A DNA stretch of 64,000 nucleotides from JALOAD01 sp023228995 [NCBI: Candidatus Muiribacterium halophilum] (GCA_023228995.1 JALOAD010000015.1:4320-68319); one strand, 5' to 3'; numbered from the stretch's first letter, positions 25,411 through 35,521 are shown. Translations and numbers: made by a program. Notes: generated by a model from the letters alone, not told the origin.

Positions 25411-26368
25411 TTAAATTAATCTCTTTAATAACATTTAATATTTTTTTAATATTATCAAGTGTATTGCCTTTTACATTAAATCCAGCTGCGTTTTTATGTC
25501 CTCCACCACCAAATCTGACAGCAACTTCAGATATATCAGTTTTTTTGGACCTTATACTAACTTTTTGCTGTTCTTTAGAAATTTCCATAAGAACAAAAGC
25601 AATATCAATCTCTTTATATATTGTAAACTGATTAACTATCCCATCAGTATCTTCCTGAAAACAATTTGTTTCTTCAAAATCTTCAATAGTTATATAAGAA
25701 TACATAGCATTATCTACTTTTTGCGATCTAGAAAAAGCTTTTTTTATAAGTTCAAACTTTCTTGCAGGAAAAGATCCATAAAGTTTTTCCATAAGCTGAG
25801 GGTAATTGACTCCAGTAGCAATAAGATGTGAAACAGCATCAAAAACATCACTTTTAGTATTTTGATATCTAAAAGCTCCCGTATCTGTAATAATTCCAGT
25901 AAGAAGACACAAAGCTATGTTAATATCAATATGTTCTAAATAATGCTCTCTAAAAAATTCACATAAAATAAGTGCAGTAGCTGCTTTTTCAGAATCTATT
26001 AGATTATGTCTTGCAAAACCTGAGTTAGTATGATGATGATCTATACATACTATTTTTTTTCCTCTCAAATCACTTTCCTCGAGACCTATACGGCTTATTT
26101 CAGAAATATCAAGAACAAACAATACATCAAAATCCCGAGCTTCAAAATCATCCAAGTCATAAATATTTTTTGTTTCTGGTAAAAAACTATACACTTCAGG
26201 TACTTCATCTCTAAAAAATACTTTTGAATTTTTGCCAAGTTTTTTCAACAGAAGATCTAAAGCTATAGAAGAACCTATAGAATCACCATCTGGTCTCATA
26301 TGAGAAAAAATTGCAAAATCTTGATTTTCTTGTATTAATTCATTAATCCTGTTCTGGACGTCTTTCAT
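25400..26368 (-). CDS. nrnA: DHH phosphoesterase, NrnA-type oligoribonuclease / pAp phosphatase
   Basis: 322 residues. DHH motifs in order: FSHMRPDGDSIGSS near residue 25, LDISE near 92, the DHHHTN motif near 113, GIITDTGAFRY near 158 and C-terminal DHHA1 with RFGGGGHKNAAGF. This is the pattern of Bacillus NrnA, which degrades nanoRNA and dephosphorylates 3'-phosphoadenosine 5'-phosphate; some relatives act on cyclic dinucleotide products (pGpG, pApA). The start overlaps rbfA by 26 bases. Its position after rbfA is a common bacterial arrangement. Confidence 0.92.
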   Translation of the reverse strand: MKDVQNRINELIQENQDFAIFSHMRPDGDSIGSSIALDLLLKKLGKNSKVFFRDEVPEVYSFLPETKNIYDLDDFEARDFDVLFVLDISEISRIGLEESDLRGKKIVCIDHHHTNSGFARHNLIDSEKAATALILCEFFREHYLEHIDINIALCLLTGIITDTGAFRYQNTKSDVFDAVSHLIATGVNYPQLMEKLYGSFPARKFELIKKAFSRSQKVDNAMYSYITIEDFEETNCFQEDTDGIVNQFTIYKEIDIAFVLMEISKEQQKVSIRSKKTDISEVAVRFGGGGHKNAAGFNVKGNTLDNIKKILNVIKEINLNGR

Positions 26369-26711
26369 CGTTTAACCTCTTAAAAAGTCTATTAAGATAA
26401 TCAACCTGTTCTGGAGAATCATCATATATAAAATTTAATTTTGGTGTAAATTTTATCTTTATTCTGCTTGAAAATTCTTTTTGTATAAAACCTCTTGCAT
26501 TTTCAAATACAGTTTTAGCCTGTTCTTTTTCTTCATCTGTTAAAGAATATATACTATAATATACTTTTGCATTTCGCATATCAGGAGAAATATCAACAGA
26601 AGTTATTGTAACAAAAGACATTCTAGGATCTCCCATTCTTGTCTCAAGAATGTTAACAATAATATTCATTATATCTTGATTTGATCTTTTTAATTTCCAT
26701 TCAAGCGACAT
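26343..26711 (-). CDS. rbfA: ribosome-binding factor A
   Basis: 122 residues with the single KH-like fold of RbfA: an early helix (NQDIMNIIVNIL), TRMGDPRMSFVTITSVDISPDMRNAKVYYSI in the middle and FTPKLNFIYDDSPEQVDYLNRLF at the end. It is required for 30S subunit maturation and 16S 5'-end processing. The gene follows infB by 3 bases with a GAGG SD in the infB tail and overlaps nrnA at its 3' end. Confidence 0.95.
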   Translation of the reverse strand: MSLEWKLKRSNQDIMNIIVNILETRMGDPRMSFVTITSVDISPDMRNAKVYYSIYSLTDEEKEQAKTVFENARGFIQKEFSSRIKIKFTPKLNFIYDDSPEQVDYLNRLFKRLNDERRPEQD

Positions 26712-26714
26712 ATA

Positions 26715-28934
26715 TTATCTTTCCTCTTCTCTTTCCTCAATTATCTCAATTATATCACCTTCTTTGAGATCATTAAAGTTTTCTATTCCAATACCACATT
26801 CAAATCCTGTAGCAACTTCAGATACATCGTCTTTAAATCTTTTTAAAGATGAAAGTTTAGATTGATATATTTCTGTACCATCTCTAATAAGTTTAACTTT
26901 TGATTTTCTTTTAACAACTCCGTTATCAACTTTACAGCCTGCAATAGTTCCATGCTTAGGCACTTTGAAAGTCTGAAGAACAACAGCCTGACCAATTACA
27001 ACATCTTTATATATTGCAGCATACATGCCTTTAAGAATAGCTCTAATATCATCAATCACTTCATAAATTATTTTATAAGTTCTTATTTCAACACCTTCTT
27101 TTTCAGCAAGTTTTGTAGCATTAGAACTCTCTCTTATATTAAAACCAATTATTATTGCATTTGATGCAACAGCAAGGTTTACATCTGTTTCACTGATTAT
27201 TCCAACTCCAAGATGTATTACATTTACATCAACTTCTTCATCAGAAAGTTTTTCAAGACTATCTTTTAAAGCTGTTCCAGTTCCACCAACATCTGACTTA
27301 AGTATTATACTTAATTTCTTCTTTTCAGCTCCAACATTCATGCTTAAAAGTTCTTCAAGAGTTTTTCCTTTATTGCCACCTGAAAGTGCTTTATATTTTA
27401 TAATAGCTTTCTGAACTATTTCACGAGCTATTTTTTCATTATGAACTACTTTAAACTTGTCTCCAGAACGAGGAACATCATTTAATCCCATTATTTCAAC
27501 TGCTTTTGAAGGTTCTGCTCTTTCAACTAATTTACCATGTTCATCAAACATTGCTTTGATTTTTCCATAAGTCATTCCAGAAACAACAATATCACCTTTA
27601 TGAAGAACACCTTTTTGGACAATTATAGTAGCTAAAGGACCTTTTCCTTTATGTTTATATGATTCAACTACAATTCCTTGAGAAGGTACATCATAATCAG
27701 CTTTAAGATCTTCCATTTCCGAAACTAAAATTATCATTTCAAGAAGTTCTTCAATATTTATACCGTTTTTGGCAGAAAGTTCTACCATTATAGTTGTACC
27801 ACCCCAATTTTCAGCAACAAGACCAATATTTGATAATTCTTGTCTTACTTTATCAGGATTAGCACCAGGTCTATCTATTTTATTTATAGCAATTATTATA
27901 GGTACTTTTGCAGCTCTAGCATGATCTATAGCCTCAAGGGTCTGTGGTTTTAAACCATCATCAGCAGCAATTACTATTATTGCAATATCAGTTGCAGTAG
28001 CACCCTGGGCTCTCATTTCAGTAAAAGCTTCATGACCTGGAGTATCAATAAATGTAATAAGATTTTTATTCCATGTTATCTGATAAGCTCCAATATGCTG
28101 AGTTATTCCACCAGCTTCTCTTCCTGCAACATTAGTATGCCTTATATTATCAAGCAAAGTAGTTTTGCCATGATCAACATGACCCATAATAGTTACAACT
28201 GGTGGTCTTGCTCTAAGTTCATTGCTTATATTTTTATTAGCAGATTTTTCATCTATTTTTAATTCAGTATCAAAACCAAAATCTTCTGCAATAAGTGATG
28301 CAAGGTCATAATCTAATGGTTGAGCTACATTAGTTACACCAAGAAGCATAAGTTTTTTTATTATTTCATTCTGAGGAAGTTTTATCATTTCAGAAAATTC
28401 TTTTAATCCAATTAATTCAGGTATTAAAATTTTTTCTTTTACTTCTTCAATTTTGTGTATGTCTTCCTGCTGTTCTGGTTTTTTCTTATCATTTACAATT
28501 TCTTTTGCATCATATTCTTCTTTTTTGGATTTCATAGCTTGTCTTTTATGTCTTTCTTCTTTGGAAAACTTTTTACCTGTTTCCATTTCAATAATTTCAA
28601 GTTCATCAATAATATCCTGATCAATTATAGTTTCATCTTCATCAATTTCACCAGGTTTTATATCTGCATTAATAACTATTTCACCTTCTGTTATAAGTTT
28701 AGGTACTTTCTTTTTTGCAGTTTTGGCAGCAGCTTTAGCCTTTGTAAGAGGCTTTTTTGGCAGGTTTTTTTTATATGTTTCAGCAGAAGCATTTTTTTTA
28801 AGAAGTTCATACTCCTCGTCTGATATCGTAGAAGCATGATGTCTTTTATTCAAAGTTATATCAAGCTTTTCACACATATCATAAATGTCTTTATATTCCA
28901 TTCCCAATTCTTTTTTTATTTCAGATATCTTCAC
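26715..28934 (-). CDS. infB: translation initiation factor IF-2
   Basis: 739 residues. A short IF2_N domain starts at residue 1, followed by a Lys/Glu-rich linker and a second IF2_N-like segment near 175-230. The GTPase domain begins near residue 250 (GHVDHGKTTLLD, DTPGHEAF, NKIDRPGANP), followed by domains II, III and IV with the late GFECGIGIENFNDLKEGDIIE. All G motifs are intact. It delivers initiator tRNA to the 30S subunit. It lies 13 bases downstream of nusA, but the ylxR and L7Ae-like genes often found between them are absent. Confidence 0.97.
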   Translation of the reverse strand: MKISEIKKELGMEYKDIYDMCEKLDITLNKRHHASTISDEEYELLKKNASAETYKKNLPKKPLTKAKAAAKTAKKKVPKLITEGEIVINADIKPGEIDEDETIIDQDIIDELEIIEMETGKKFSKEERHKRQAMKSKKEEYDAKEIVNDKKKPEQQEDIHKIEEVKEKILIPELIGLKEFSEMIKLPQNEIIKKLMLLGVTNVAQPLDYDLASLIAEDFGFDTELKIDEKSANKNISNELRARPPVVTIMGHVDHGKTTLLDNIRHTNVAGREAGGITQHIGAYQITWNKNLITFIDTPGHEAFTEMRAQGATATDIAIIVIAADDGLKPQTLEAIDHARAAKVPIIIAINKIDRPGANPDKVRQELSNIGLVAENWGGTTIMVELSAKNGINIEELLEMIILVSEMEDLKADYDVPSQGIVVESYKHKGKGPLATIIVQKGVLHKGDIVVSGMTYGKIKAMFDEHGKLVERAEPSKAVEIMGLNDVPRSGDKFKVVHNEKIAREIVQKAIIKYKALSGGNKGKTLEELLSMNVGAEKKKLSIILKSDVGGTGTALKDSLEKLSDEEVDVNVIHLGVGIISETDVNLAVASNAIIIGFNIRESSNATKLAEKEGVEIRTYKIIYEVIDDIRAILKGMYAAIYKDVVIGQAVVLQTFKVPKHGTIAGCKVDNGVVKRKSKVKLIRDGTEIYQSKLSSLKRFKDDVSEVATGFECGIGIENFNDLKEGDIIEIIEEREEER

Positions 28935-28947
28935 GATAAGCCCCCTA

Positions 28948-30015
28948 TTAATCTAATAATTTTTCAACTTTCTTTCTCTTTTGAGACTCACTTACAATGT
29001 CTATTCTTGCACCAACTAATCTTGCTGCAAGTCTAACATTCTGTCCCTCTTTTCCGATAGCCAGAGAAAGATGGTGGTCAGGCACTACTACCTCGGTATT
29101 AATACCACCAGTTTCATCTCTAATTTCAATAGAGACAACTTCAGATGGAGCGAGAGCGTTGGTTATATATCGTTTGATGTCTTCATTGTATCTTATAACA
29201 TCTATTTTCTCGCCTCTAAGTTCATTAACTATCTGTTGTATTCTAACACCTTTTACTCCAACACAAGCACCAACAGCATCAACTTTTTCATTTAAAGAGA
29301 CTACTGCTATCTTTGATCTGCTTCCTGGTTCTCTTGATACGGAAATTATTTCAATTACACCATCTATTATTTCAGGTATTTCATTTTCAAACAATCTTTT
29401 TAAAAAATCTGTATTAGCTCTTGAAAGAAAAACCATTGAACCTCTTATATTTCTTTTCACATCAGCAATTACAGCTTTTATAAGTTGTCCGGTACGAAAT
29501 CTCTCTCCAGGTATCTGATCTTTTTTCATTATAACAGCTTCAACCTGTCCTATATCAACTAAAATACTTTCATCAGTTTGAACTTTCTGCACTTTACCCT
29601 GAATAAGACATCCAAGTTTTGACATAAAATCATTAAAAAGATTGTCTTTTTCAGCTTCTTTAATCTTCTGCACAATTATTTGTCTAGCAGTTTGAGCTGC
29701 AATTCTACCAACACTTTCAGGAGAAAGTTCAATATTAATAAAATCTCCTATTTTAATATCAGGATCATGTTCTCTAGCTACTTGAAGTCCCATTTCATTA
29801 ATATTTTTAGCACTGCCTTTGACAACTTTCTTACTTGCATATACTTTTATCTCTCCATCTTTCTCATCAAATTCAATATGAAGATTTTCGATATCTGCAA
29901 ATTTTCTTTTAATAGCCATTACAACTGAACTTTTTATTGCGTCAATAACTACATCCTTTTCTATGCCTTTTTCATTTAAAAGCTGTTCTACTGCTTGAAG
30001 GATTTGAGCATTCAT
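28948..30015 (-). CDS. nusA: transcription termination/antitermination factor NusA
   Basis: 355 residues with the N-terminal RNA-polymerase-binding domain, an S1 domain (about 130-200) and two KH domains (GACVGVKGVRIQQIVNELRGEKIDV and AIGKEGQNVRLAARLVGARIDI). It lacks the C-terminal acidic repeats found in E. coli, as do many other phyla. It is the first gene of the translation operon. The rimP gene that usually precedes nusA is missing here. A GAGGT-type SD is present (minus-strand TGGAGGTTTACGATG), and a promoter and hairpin precede it at 30048-30124. Confidence 0.96.
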   Translation of the reverse strand: MNAQILQAVEQLLNEKGIEKDVVIDAIKSSVVMAIKRKFADIENLHIEFDEKDGEIKVYASKKVVKGSAKNINEMGLQVAREHDPDIKIGDFINIELSPESVGRIAAQTARQIIVQKIKEAEKDNLFNDFMSKLGCLIQGKVQKVQTDESILVDIGQVEAVIMKKDQIPGERFRTGQLIKAVIADVKRNIRGSMVFLSRANTDFLKRLFENEIPEIIDGVIEIISVSREPGSRSKIAVVSLNEKVDAVGACVGVKGVRIQQIVNELRGEKIDVIRYNEDIKRYITNALAPSEVVSIEIRDETGGINTEVVVPDHHLSLAIGKEGQNVRLAARLVGARIDIVSESQKRKKVEKLLD

Positions 30016-30047
30016 CGTAAACCTCCATTTTTTTATGAAAAATTAAA

Positions 30048-30064
30048 GGGCGACATAATCGCCC
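30048..30064 (-). terminator. leader hairpin upstream of nusA (terminator or attenuator-like)
   Basis: On the minus strand GGGCGA pairs with TCGCCC around a 5-base loop and is followed by TTTAATTTTT. It stands between the putative promoter at 30096-30124 and the nusA start at 30015, so it would form in the nusA leader and could stop transcription early. The stem is the only G+C-rich sequence nearby. Confidence 0.5.
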
Positions 30065-30095
30065 CCAATTTATACATTATTGGACTATTTGGATA

Positions 30096-30124
30096 AATAT
30101 AATACAAAAAAAATTCTTTTTCAA
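30096..30124 (-). promoter_or_regulatory. putative promoter of the nusA-infB operon
   Basis: On the minus strand TTGAAA (30124-30119) is followed after 17 bases by TATATT (30101-30096). It lies in the 136-base gap between the last gene of the BatA-type operon and nusA, about 80 bases before the nusA start codon. Confidence 0.45.
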
Positions 30125-30151
30125 GTCACATTATTTTCAAAAGGGAAAAAT

Positions 30152-31921
30152 TCATCTTACTATCAGCATATAAAGGGAAAATAAAAAAAGAAATATAAAT
30201 ATTAGAATTTTTGAATTTAATGGATTAAATATCTTTAAAGTATAAGAATTTTGTTCAAGTTTATCTATTACAAGCTCAATATTATCTTCGTCAAATACAA
30301 AACCTCCATTTTTTTTACTTATATTTTCAAGAAAAACCATATCAGGTTTTAAATTAGATATCTCACTTAAAGAATCAAATACACTAAAAAAATATGTTTT
30401 TTCATAAATAATCTTTGAATTAGCTTCAATTCTTGCATCAACACGATAATCTCCAGTGTTTTCTAGTAAATATTCAAGATTATTCTCACCTTTTTTTTCT
30501 CCATTAATATAAAGAGATATGTTTTCAGAAAGATTACTTTTCACATCAATAAATAGTTTTTCTCCAATAACATAAGTTTTTCTATTATGAGAAAACCTAA
30601 TACTTTCACTTGAACTTGAATAATATGAAATAAGACCAGAAAAAAATTTTTCATAAATATTAACAGGTATATCAGATACATTTACAGCTTGTGAAAGAGA
30701 TATCCTATATAAAGGACCAAATTTGAAAAGAATATATTTTCCTTTACCAAAACTAAAAACAGAAAGTAAATTTTTTTTAGTTGATGAATCATAAAGAAGA
30801 TCTATTGAAGGTTTATTTATATCAATATCAACAAAATAATCATAATCTGATATTTTATCCCAAACTAAATTATTAGTTAAAATTTTAGAAGATATTTCAA
30901 AAAAAGGAAATCTTCTGTATTTATCAGGAATTGAAAATGTATTTCTTTTTTTTACAATATTATCAGGTTTTCCAAAAAACGGAATTGTAAAATCTAATGA
31001 ATTTTCACCTACAAAAAACATATAAAGCCCACCGTTTTCTATATATTCCCTAATTGTATCTTCTGAAAATAAAGAACTTTCAAATTCAATAACTGCATTA
31101 TAAGAAGAATCAATGTTTTCTGATTTTTCATTTTTTATATCAAGTTTTCCGTGTTTTTTTAAAAAATTACCTAAAAAAGCTTTTTCAGGTCCAGGATAAA
31201 CATAAGAAAGCAAGAATTTTTTAGTATCTTCAATAACAGTTATTTTAAATTCCCTTGTATTATTATCTTTATCTGTTTCTTCTTTAAATGGTATAACAGA
31301 AACTCTAAGATTATAAATACCTTTTTTTAATGAAATTCTTTTTTTGATTATATTAAGTCCTTTATATAATAATATTTCTTCTTTTTCACCATTAAATTCC
31401 AATATTGAATTTTTACTTTCATTTCCTTGTAAAAACACTTTAAAAACAAATTCATTTTCAATATTTTCAAATATATTTTCCGGCAAATCAATATCAGATA
31501 TACTTATATCAAAATTTTCCTTTCTATCTTTTAGTCTTAAAGAAAATATTTTTGAAGCTGAATTAATCGATTTTTCAGGTGGATTCTGATTTCCATCACT
31601 AAGAAGTATTATATTTGAAAATAAAGGTGAAATTTCTGATACAGCTTTACTTATATCTGAAAGACCATTGTATTTTAGAGCTTTATTTTTATTTTTACTT
31701 AATATTCCAGAAAAAAAATAAACATTATCAATTCCTGTTTTTTTTTGAATTTGAATTCTTTTTTCATCAAGATCTTCAACACTTAAAGAAACATCCTGAA
31801 GAATAACTGTATTTTTTGTAAAAGAAATTTTATTTTTTAATGAAATATCAATATCTACAATCAGAAAAATAATTAAAATTAATAAAACTATTCTTAAAAT
31901 CAATTTATAATTTAATTTCAA
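30152..31921 (-). CDS. membrane protein of the BatA/DUF58/MoxR operon, function unknown
   Basis: 589 residues, with a TTG start at 31921 supported by a GGAGG SD that overlaps the end of the preceding gene. One N-terminal hydrophobic segment (about 8-25) and one C-terminal segment (about 572-588) bracket a large beta-rich domain. The N-terminal part (NIILLSDGNQNPP near residue 105) looks like a degenerate von Willebrand A fold without a complete MIDAS motif; the middle resembles adhesion/CARDB-like and amidotransferase-like folds seen in such operons. It is probably an envelope protein working with the adjacent BatA-type protein. I do not recognise a specific family. Confidence 0.7.
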   Translation of the reverse strand: MKLNYKLILRIVLLILIIFLIVDIDISLKNKISFTKNTVILQDVSLSVEDLDEKRIQIQKKTGIDNVYFFSGILSKNKNKALKYNGLSDISKAVSEISPLFSNIILLSDGNQNPPEKSINSASKIFSLRLKDRKENFDISISDIDLPENIFENIENEFVFKVFLQGNESKNSILEFNGEKEEILLYKGLNIIKKRISLKKGIYNLRVSVIPFKEETDKDNNTREFKITVIEDTKKFLLSYVYPGPEKAFLGNFLKKHGKLDIKNEKSENIDSSYNAVIEFESSLFSEDTIREYIENGGLYMFFVGENSLDFTIPFFGKPDNIVKKRNTFSIPDKYRRFPFFEISSKILTNNLVWDKISDYDYFVDIDINKPSIDLLYDSSTKKNLLSVFSFGKGKYILFKFGPLYRISLSQAVNVSDIPVNIYEKFFSGLISYYSSSSESIRFSHNRKTYVIGEKLFIDVKSNLSENISLYINGEKKGENNLEYLLENTGDYRVDARIEANSKIIYEKTYFFSVFDSLSEISNLKPDMVFLENISKKNGGFVFDEDNIELVIDKLEQNSYTLKIFNPLNSKILIFIFLFLFSLYMLIVR

Positions 31922-33670
31922 TTATATCCTCCATTTATCACAAAGATAAAATTCAAATAACATAAGAATTAAAGCTAATACAAGAAGTATTTTATCTATT
32001 TTTATTTTTTTAAGAGATTTTTCAATATCATCGTATACAAAAATATCTTTTGTATATACAGATTTATTACTTTCTTCAATTGGAATATTGAGAAATATCC
32101 TTTCTCCTTCAAAATCATAAATACCAGGTTTTACAAAACAAACACTTTCATTTGAAGAAGAAATACATCTAAAAGGAATATTTTCTTGTCTAACATTATA
32201 ATATCCTATTTTTTCTTCAAGAATAATATTTAATACTTCATATACAAAATATGGTGAAAATACTATATCTGTAGATTCTTCTGATAATATTCTATTAAAA
32301 AAATATACTGTACTTTTTCCTATATTATATTTTATAAGAGCTGGATTTCTATCATTATAATAAGCTATAACTTCTTCCTCATTAAAATCTTTTAAAAAAA
32401 ATATATTAAAAAAAGAAAGATTTTCAAAACCAAGTTTATTTTCAATTTTTCTTGTACCACCTGTTTTTTCAATTATTTTAGCTTTTAATATTCCTTTTTC
32501 ATTAAGAAGATTAAACTTATTTACATTATCTTGAGGAAATATAAGTATTGTTTTACCTTTTTCTATAATTTCCTCAATATCAGATATAGAATTTTCCAAA
32601 TTATTTGTATCATTAATTATAAGTATATGACTTTCATCAACTCTTGCATTATTAATAGAACTAATATTAAACGGGTTATAGTTTGAATTTGAAAGAAAAA
32701 GATTTTTCAAAAAATAATTAAGTTTTTCCCCTGAATAAAGAATGTTTATATTATTTATTGATTTTAAACCAAAATAATAAGTATTATCCCATTCAATAAT
32801 ATCACCTGAAATTTTAACATAAAAATCATGAATAGAATTGTTTTCAAGTTTTATATTAAAAAATAATTTTTTTTCAAATTGTGCTTCTATTATATCACTT
32901 TTTTCAGCAATAAGAACATCATTATAATAAAGTTCTGACTTAAAAGGAATAGAATAATCAGAATCATTAAAAAAATTAATTCCAATCAAGTTTTCTTGAC
33001 CTGAAAAAGCTGGTGAAGGTAAAATTATATTTTTTACATATATATTACTTTTCCAATTTTTGCCAATATTAACAAAATTAATATTTTTAAGATTATTATT
33101 ATCTCTAATATTTTTAAAATTTATTTCTTGATTATCTGAAAACACAATAATCTTACCATTCAAAGACGATTCTGAATATATAAATCTTAAATTCTCTTCA
33201 ACATCAAATATACCTTTATAAATTTCCATTGAAGAAAGATTTCTTTCTACTGAAGGTATTCCATTTTTATAAAAAATATAAAATATATTGTTTTTTTTAT
33301 TTTGCTTTTTAATTGTTTTGAGTTGTCTTTCAATTTCATTTACATAATAATCTTTATCTTTATAAGAACTTAAAACAGAAGTTGAATTATCAACAATTAC
33401 AATGATTTTAGCTGAATTTACAGTTGACATTGTATTTAATGATAGTGAAGCTGCTGCAAAGACAACATTACAAATTATTAAAATTCTTAAAAGCATTAAA
33501 AACAACGCTTTATAATCTAATTTTTTCTTTGTCTTTTTCATAACATCTTTTATAAATCTTGAAGTAGGAAAAAATATTTCTTCAATTTGAGTTCTTCTAA
33601 GAAAAAACAGTATTATTGGAATTATTGCAAATAGCAAAAAATACAAAAAAACAGCATTTAATACGCTCAT
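31922..33670 (-). CDS. BatA-domain (aerotolerance-like) membrane protein
   Basis: 582 residues. The N terminus is a clear BatA domain: a first membrane helix (about 5-25), FPTSRFIKDVMKKTKKKLDYKALFLMLLRIL and a second helix (about 55-80). A von Willebrand A-like domain follows (IVIVDNSTS near residue 90), then a long beta-rich region, and a last membrane helix at the C terminus. The MIDAS is only partly kept (DxSxS as DNSTS). The start overlaps the DUF58 stop (ATGA). Together with MoxR and DUF58 this is the standard order of Bat-type operons, which are linked to envelope stress or protein assembly in other bacteria. Confidence 0.82.
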   Translation of the reverse strand: MSVLNAVFLYFLLFAIIPIILFFLRRTQIEEIFFPTSRFIKDVMKKTKKKLDYKALFLMLLRILIICNVVFAAASLSLNTMSTVNSAKIIVIVDNSTSVLSSYKDKDYYVNEIERQLKTIKKQNKKNNIFYIFYKNGIPSVERNLSSMEIYKGIFDVEENLRFIYSESSLNGKIIVFSDNQEINFKNIRDNNNLKNINFVNIGKNWKSNIYVKNIILPSPAFSGQENLIGINFFNDSDYSIPFKSELYYNDVLIAEKSDIIEAQFEKKLFFNIKLENNSIHDFYVKISGDIIEWDNTYYFGLKSINNINILYSGEKLNYFLKNLFLSNSNYNPFNISSINNARVDESHILIINDTNNLENSISDIEEIIEKGKTILIFPQDNVNKFNLLNEKGILKAKIIEKTGGTRKIENKLGFENLSFFNIFFLKDFNEEEVIAYYNDRNPALIKYNIGKSTVYFFNRILSEESTDIVFSPYFVYEVLNIILEEKIGYYNVRQENIPFRCISSSNESVCFVKPGIYDFEGERIFLNIPIEESNKSVYTKDIFVYDDIEKSLKKIKIDKILLVLALILMLFEFYLCDKWRI

Positions 33671-34542
33671 GTTCTTCTACCAAAAAAACTATTTAAAATT
33701 TCTACAGGATTATCATCTGTTGAAACATTTATATAACCAATACCACTTTCATAACATATATTTCTGATTTTTTCTTGATTTTTTTTAAATGCTTCTTTAT
33801 AATTTTCTCTAATATTATCAGCATTTACTCTGAATCTTTCATTAGTTTCAGAATCTATAAATATTTTTTCACGACTATATGGAAAATCTTTTTCTCTTTT
33901 ATCATATATATGAAATACAATTACTTGATTTTTTCTATGCTTAAAATAACTTATAGACTTTTTAAGGTTTTCAGAATCATCTATCATATCAGAAATAAGT
34001 ATTATAAGACCTCTTTTTTTCATTATTCTTGAAAAATTTAAAAACGAGTATGAAAAATCTGTATTGCCAGATATTTTAATGTTTTCTAGAAATTTAATAA
34101 GATTTGAAAAATGTTGACCTTTGTTTGAAGCTGGAAGAACTGATTTGATTTTTTCTGAAAAATCAGCCATACCAACAACATCCATCTGTCTCATAAAAAT
34201 ATAAGCAAGACTTGCTGACAGCATTTTAGCATAAAAAAGCTTTGAAATATCTTTTGAGTTTTCAAATTTCATAGATTTTGAAGAATCCAGTAATATCCAT
34301 ACATGCATATTAGTTTCTTCTTCAAATTTTTTAACATATAACTTATCTGTCTTACCCCAGAGTTTCCAATCAATATTTTTAAGCTCATCTCCAAATTCAT
34401 ATGGCCTATACTCAGAAAACTCAATATTAACACCAGAATATGGACTTTTATGAAATCCATATAAAAATCCTTCAACAACTTTATCAGCCACAAATTTAAG
34501 ATTTTTTAATTTATATAATTCTTCAGGATTAAAAAAACTCAT
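33667..34542 (-). CDS. DUF58 domain protein
   Basis: 291 residues. The DUF58 signature FSEYRPYEFGDELKNIDWKLWGKTDKLYVKKFEEE lies near residues 42-77, followed by a vWA-like fold beginning WILLDSSKSM (DxSxS MIDAS motif) near residue 84. DUF58 proteins are encoded next to MoxR ATPases and are presumed clients or adaptors. Both ends overlap neighbours by four bases (ATGA), so translation is coupled from MoxR through to BatA. Cytoplasmic; no membrane segment seen. Confidence 0.92.
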   Translation of the reverse strand: MSFFNPEELYKLKNLKFVADKVVEGFLYGFHKSPYSGVNIEFSEYRPYEFGDELKNIDWKLWGKTDKLYVKKFEEETNMHVWILLDSSKSMKFENSKDISKLFYAKMLSASLAYIFMRQMDVVGMADFSEKIKSVLPASNKGQHFSNLIKFLENIKISGNTDFSYSFLNFSRIMKKRGLIILISDMIDDSENLKKSISYFKHRKNQVIVFHIYDKREKDFPYSREKIFIDSETNERFRVNADNIRENYKEAFKKNQEKIRNICYESGIGYINVSTDDNPVEILNSFFGRRT

Positions 34543-35501
34543 AATTTTTCAAGAATTTCTTCAATTATAGTATTTTTACTCACACCATCAGCTTCTGCTG
34601 AAAAATTGGAAATTATTCTGTGTTTTAAAACAGGTTTTACCATATCAATAATATCTTTTTCACATACAGCAAATCTACCTGATAAAACTGCATTAGCTTT
34701 TGCAGCAAGTATAAGACTTTGAGAAGCCCTTGGACCAGCACCATAAGAAAGCCATTTTACAGCAGTAGCATTTCCTTCCGAAGGTCTTGTAGCTCGTATT
34801 ATATCAACAGCCATCTCAACATACTCAGAAGATACCGGAACTTGTCTAATTATATTTTGCACATCAATTATATCTTGTTTTGATAGTACTTTTTCACAAA
34901 TTGCTTTATATGCAGAAGTAGTATTGTTTACAATCTCGATTTCTTCTTGTCTTTGAGGATAATCAATATCAATCTGAAAAATAAATCTATCAAGTTGAGC
35001 TTCAGGTAAAGGATATGTGCCTTCTTGCTCAATTGGATTTTGAGTTGCAAGTACAAGAAAAGGTTCATCCATTATATAATCATTGCCGTTTACTGTAACA
35101 ATATGCTCTTGCATTGCCTGCAAAAGTGCTGCTTGAGTCTTTGGAGGTGTTCTATTTATTTCATCTGCTAGAATTATATTTGAAAACACAGGACCTTTAA
35201 TAAATCTGTAATATCTACTTTTATCAGATTTTTCCTCAATTATTTCAGAACCAGTTATATCTGATGGCATAAGATCAGGCGTAAACTGAATTCTTTTAAA
35301 ATCAAGTCCAAGACATTCACAAAGTGTAGATACCATAAGAGTTTTAGCAAGACCCGGAACTCCAACTATAAGACAATGTCCTCTGGTCATAAGTGCTATA
35401 AGCAATAGTTTTACTATATGCTGCTGACCAATTATAACTTTTGACATTTCAATTTTTAGTTTTTCATAAGAATTATTGACTTTTTCTATTTTTTCTATCA
35501 T
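34539..35501 (-). CDS. MoxR-family AAA+ ATPase
   Basis: 320 residues. The Walker A motif is GVPGLAKT near residue 44, Walker B ILADEINRTPPKTQAALLQAMQE near 107, sensor 1 ATQNPIEQEGTYPLPEAQLDRF near 150, and the arginine-finger/sensor 2 region RASQSLILAAKA near 255. MoxR ATPases act as chaperones for vWA-type partners, here DUF58 and BatA proteins. The strong GGAGGA SD lies immediately after the T-run of a terminator-like hairpin (35522-35563), so this operon seems insulated from the pilus operon upstream. Confidence 0.95.
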   Translation of the reverse strand: MIEKIEKVNNSYEKLKIEMSKVIIGQQHIVKLLLIALMTRGHCLIVGVPGLAKTLMVSTLCECLGLDFKRIQFTPDLMPSDITGSEIIEEKSDKSRYYRFIKGPVFSNIILADEINRTPPKTQAALLQAMQEHIVTVNGNDYIMDEPFLVLATQNPIEQEGTYPLPEAQLDRFIFQIDIDYPQRQEEIEIVNNTTSAYKAICEKVLSKQDIIDVQNIIRQVPVSSEYVEMAVDIIRATRPSEGNATAVKWLSYGAGPRASQSLILAAKANAVLSGRFAVCEKDIIDMVKPVLKHRIISNFSAEADGVSKNTIIEEILEKL

Positions 35502-35521
35502 TCTTCCTCCAAAAAAAATGA

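Noticed and set aside
28997-29518. 173-residue plus-strand frame opposite nusA
   Set aside because: Antisense to a well-supported nusA; composition mirrors the sense codons.
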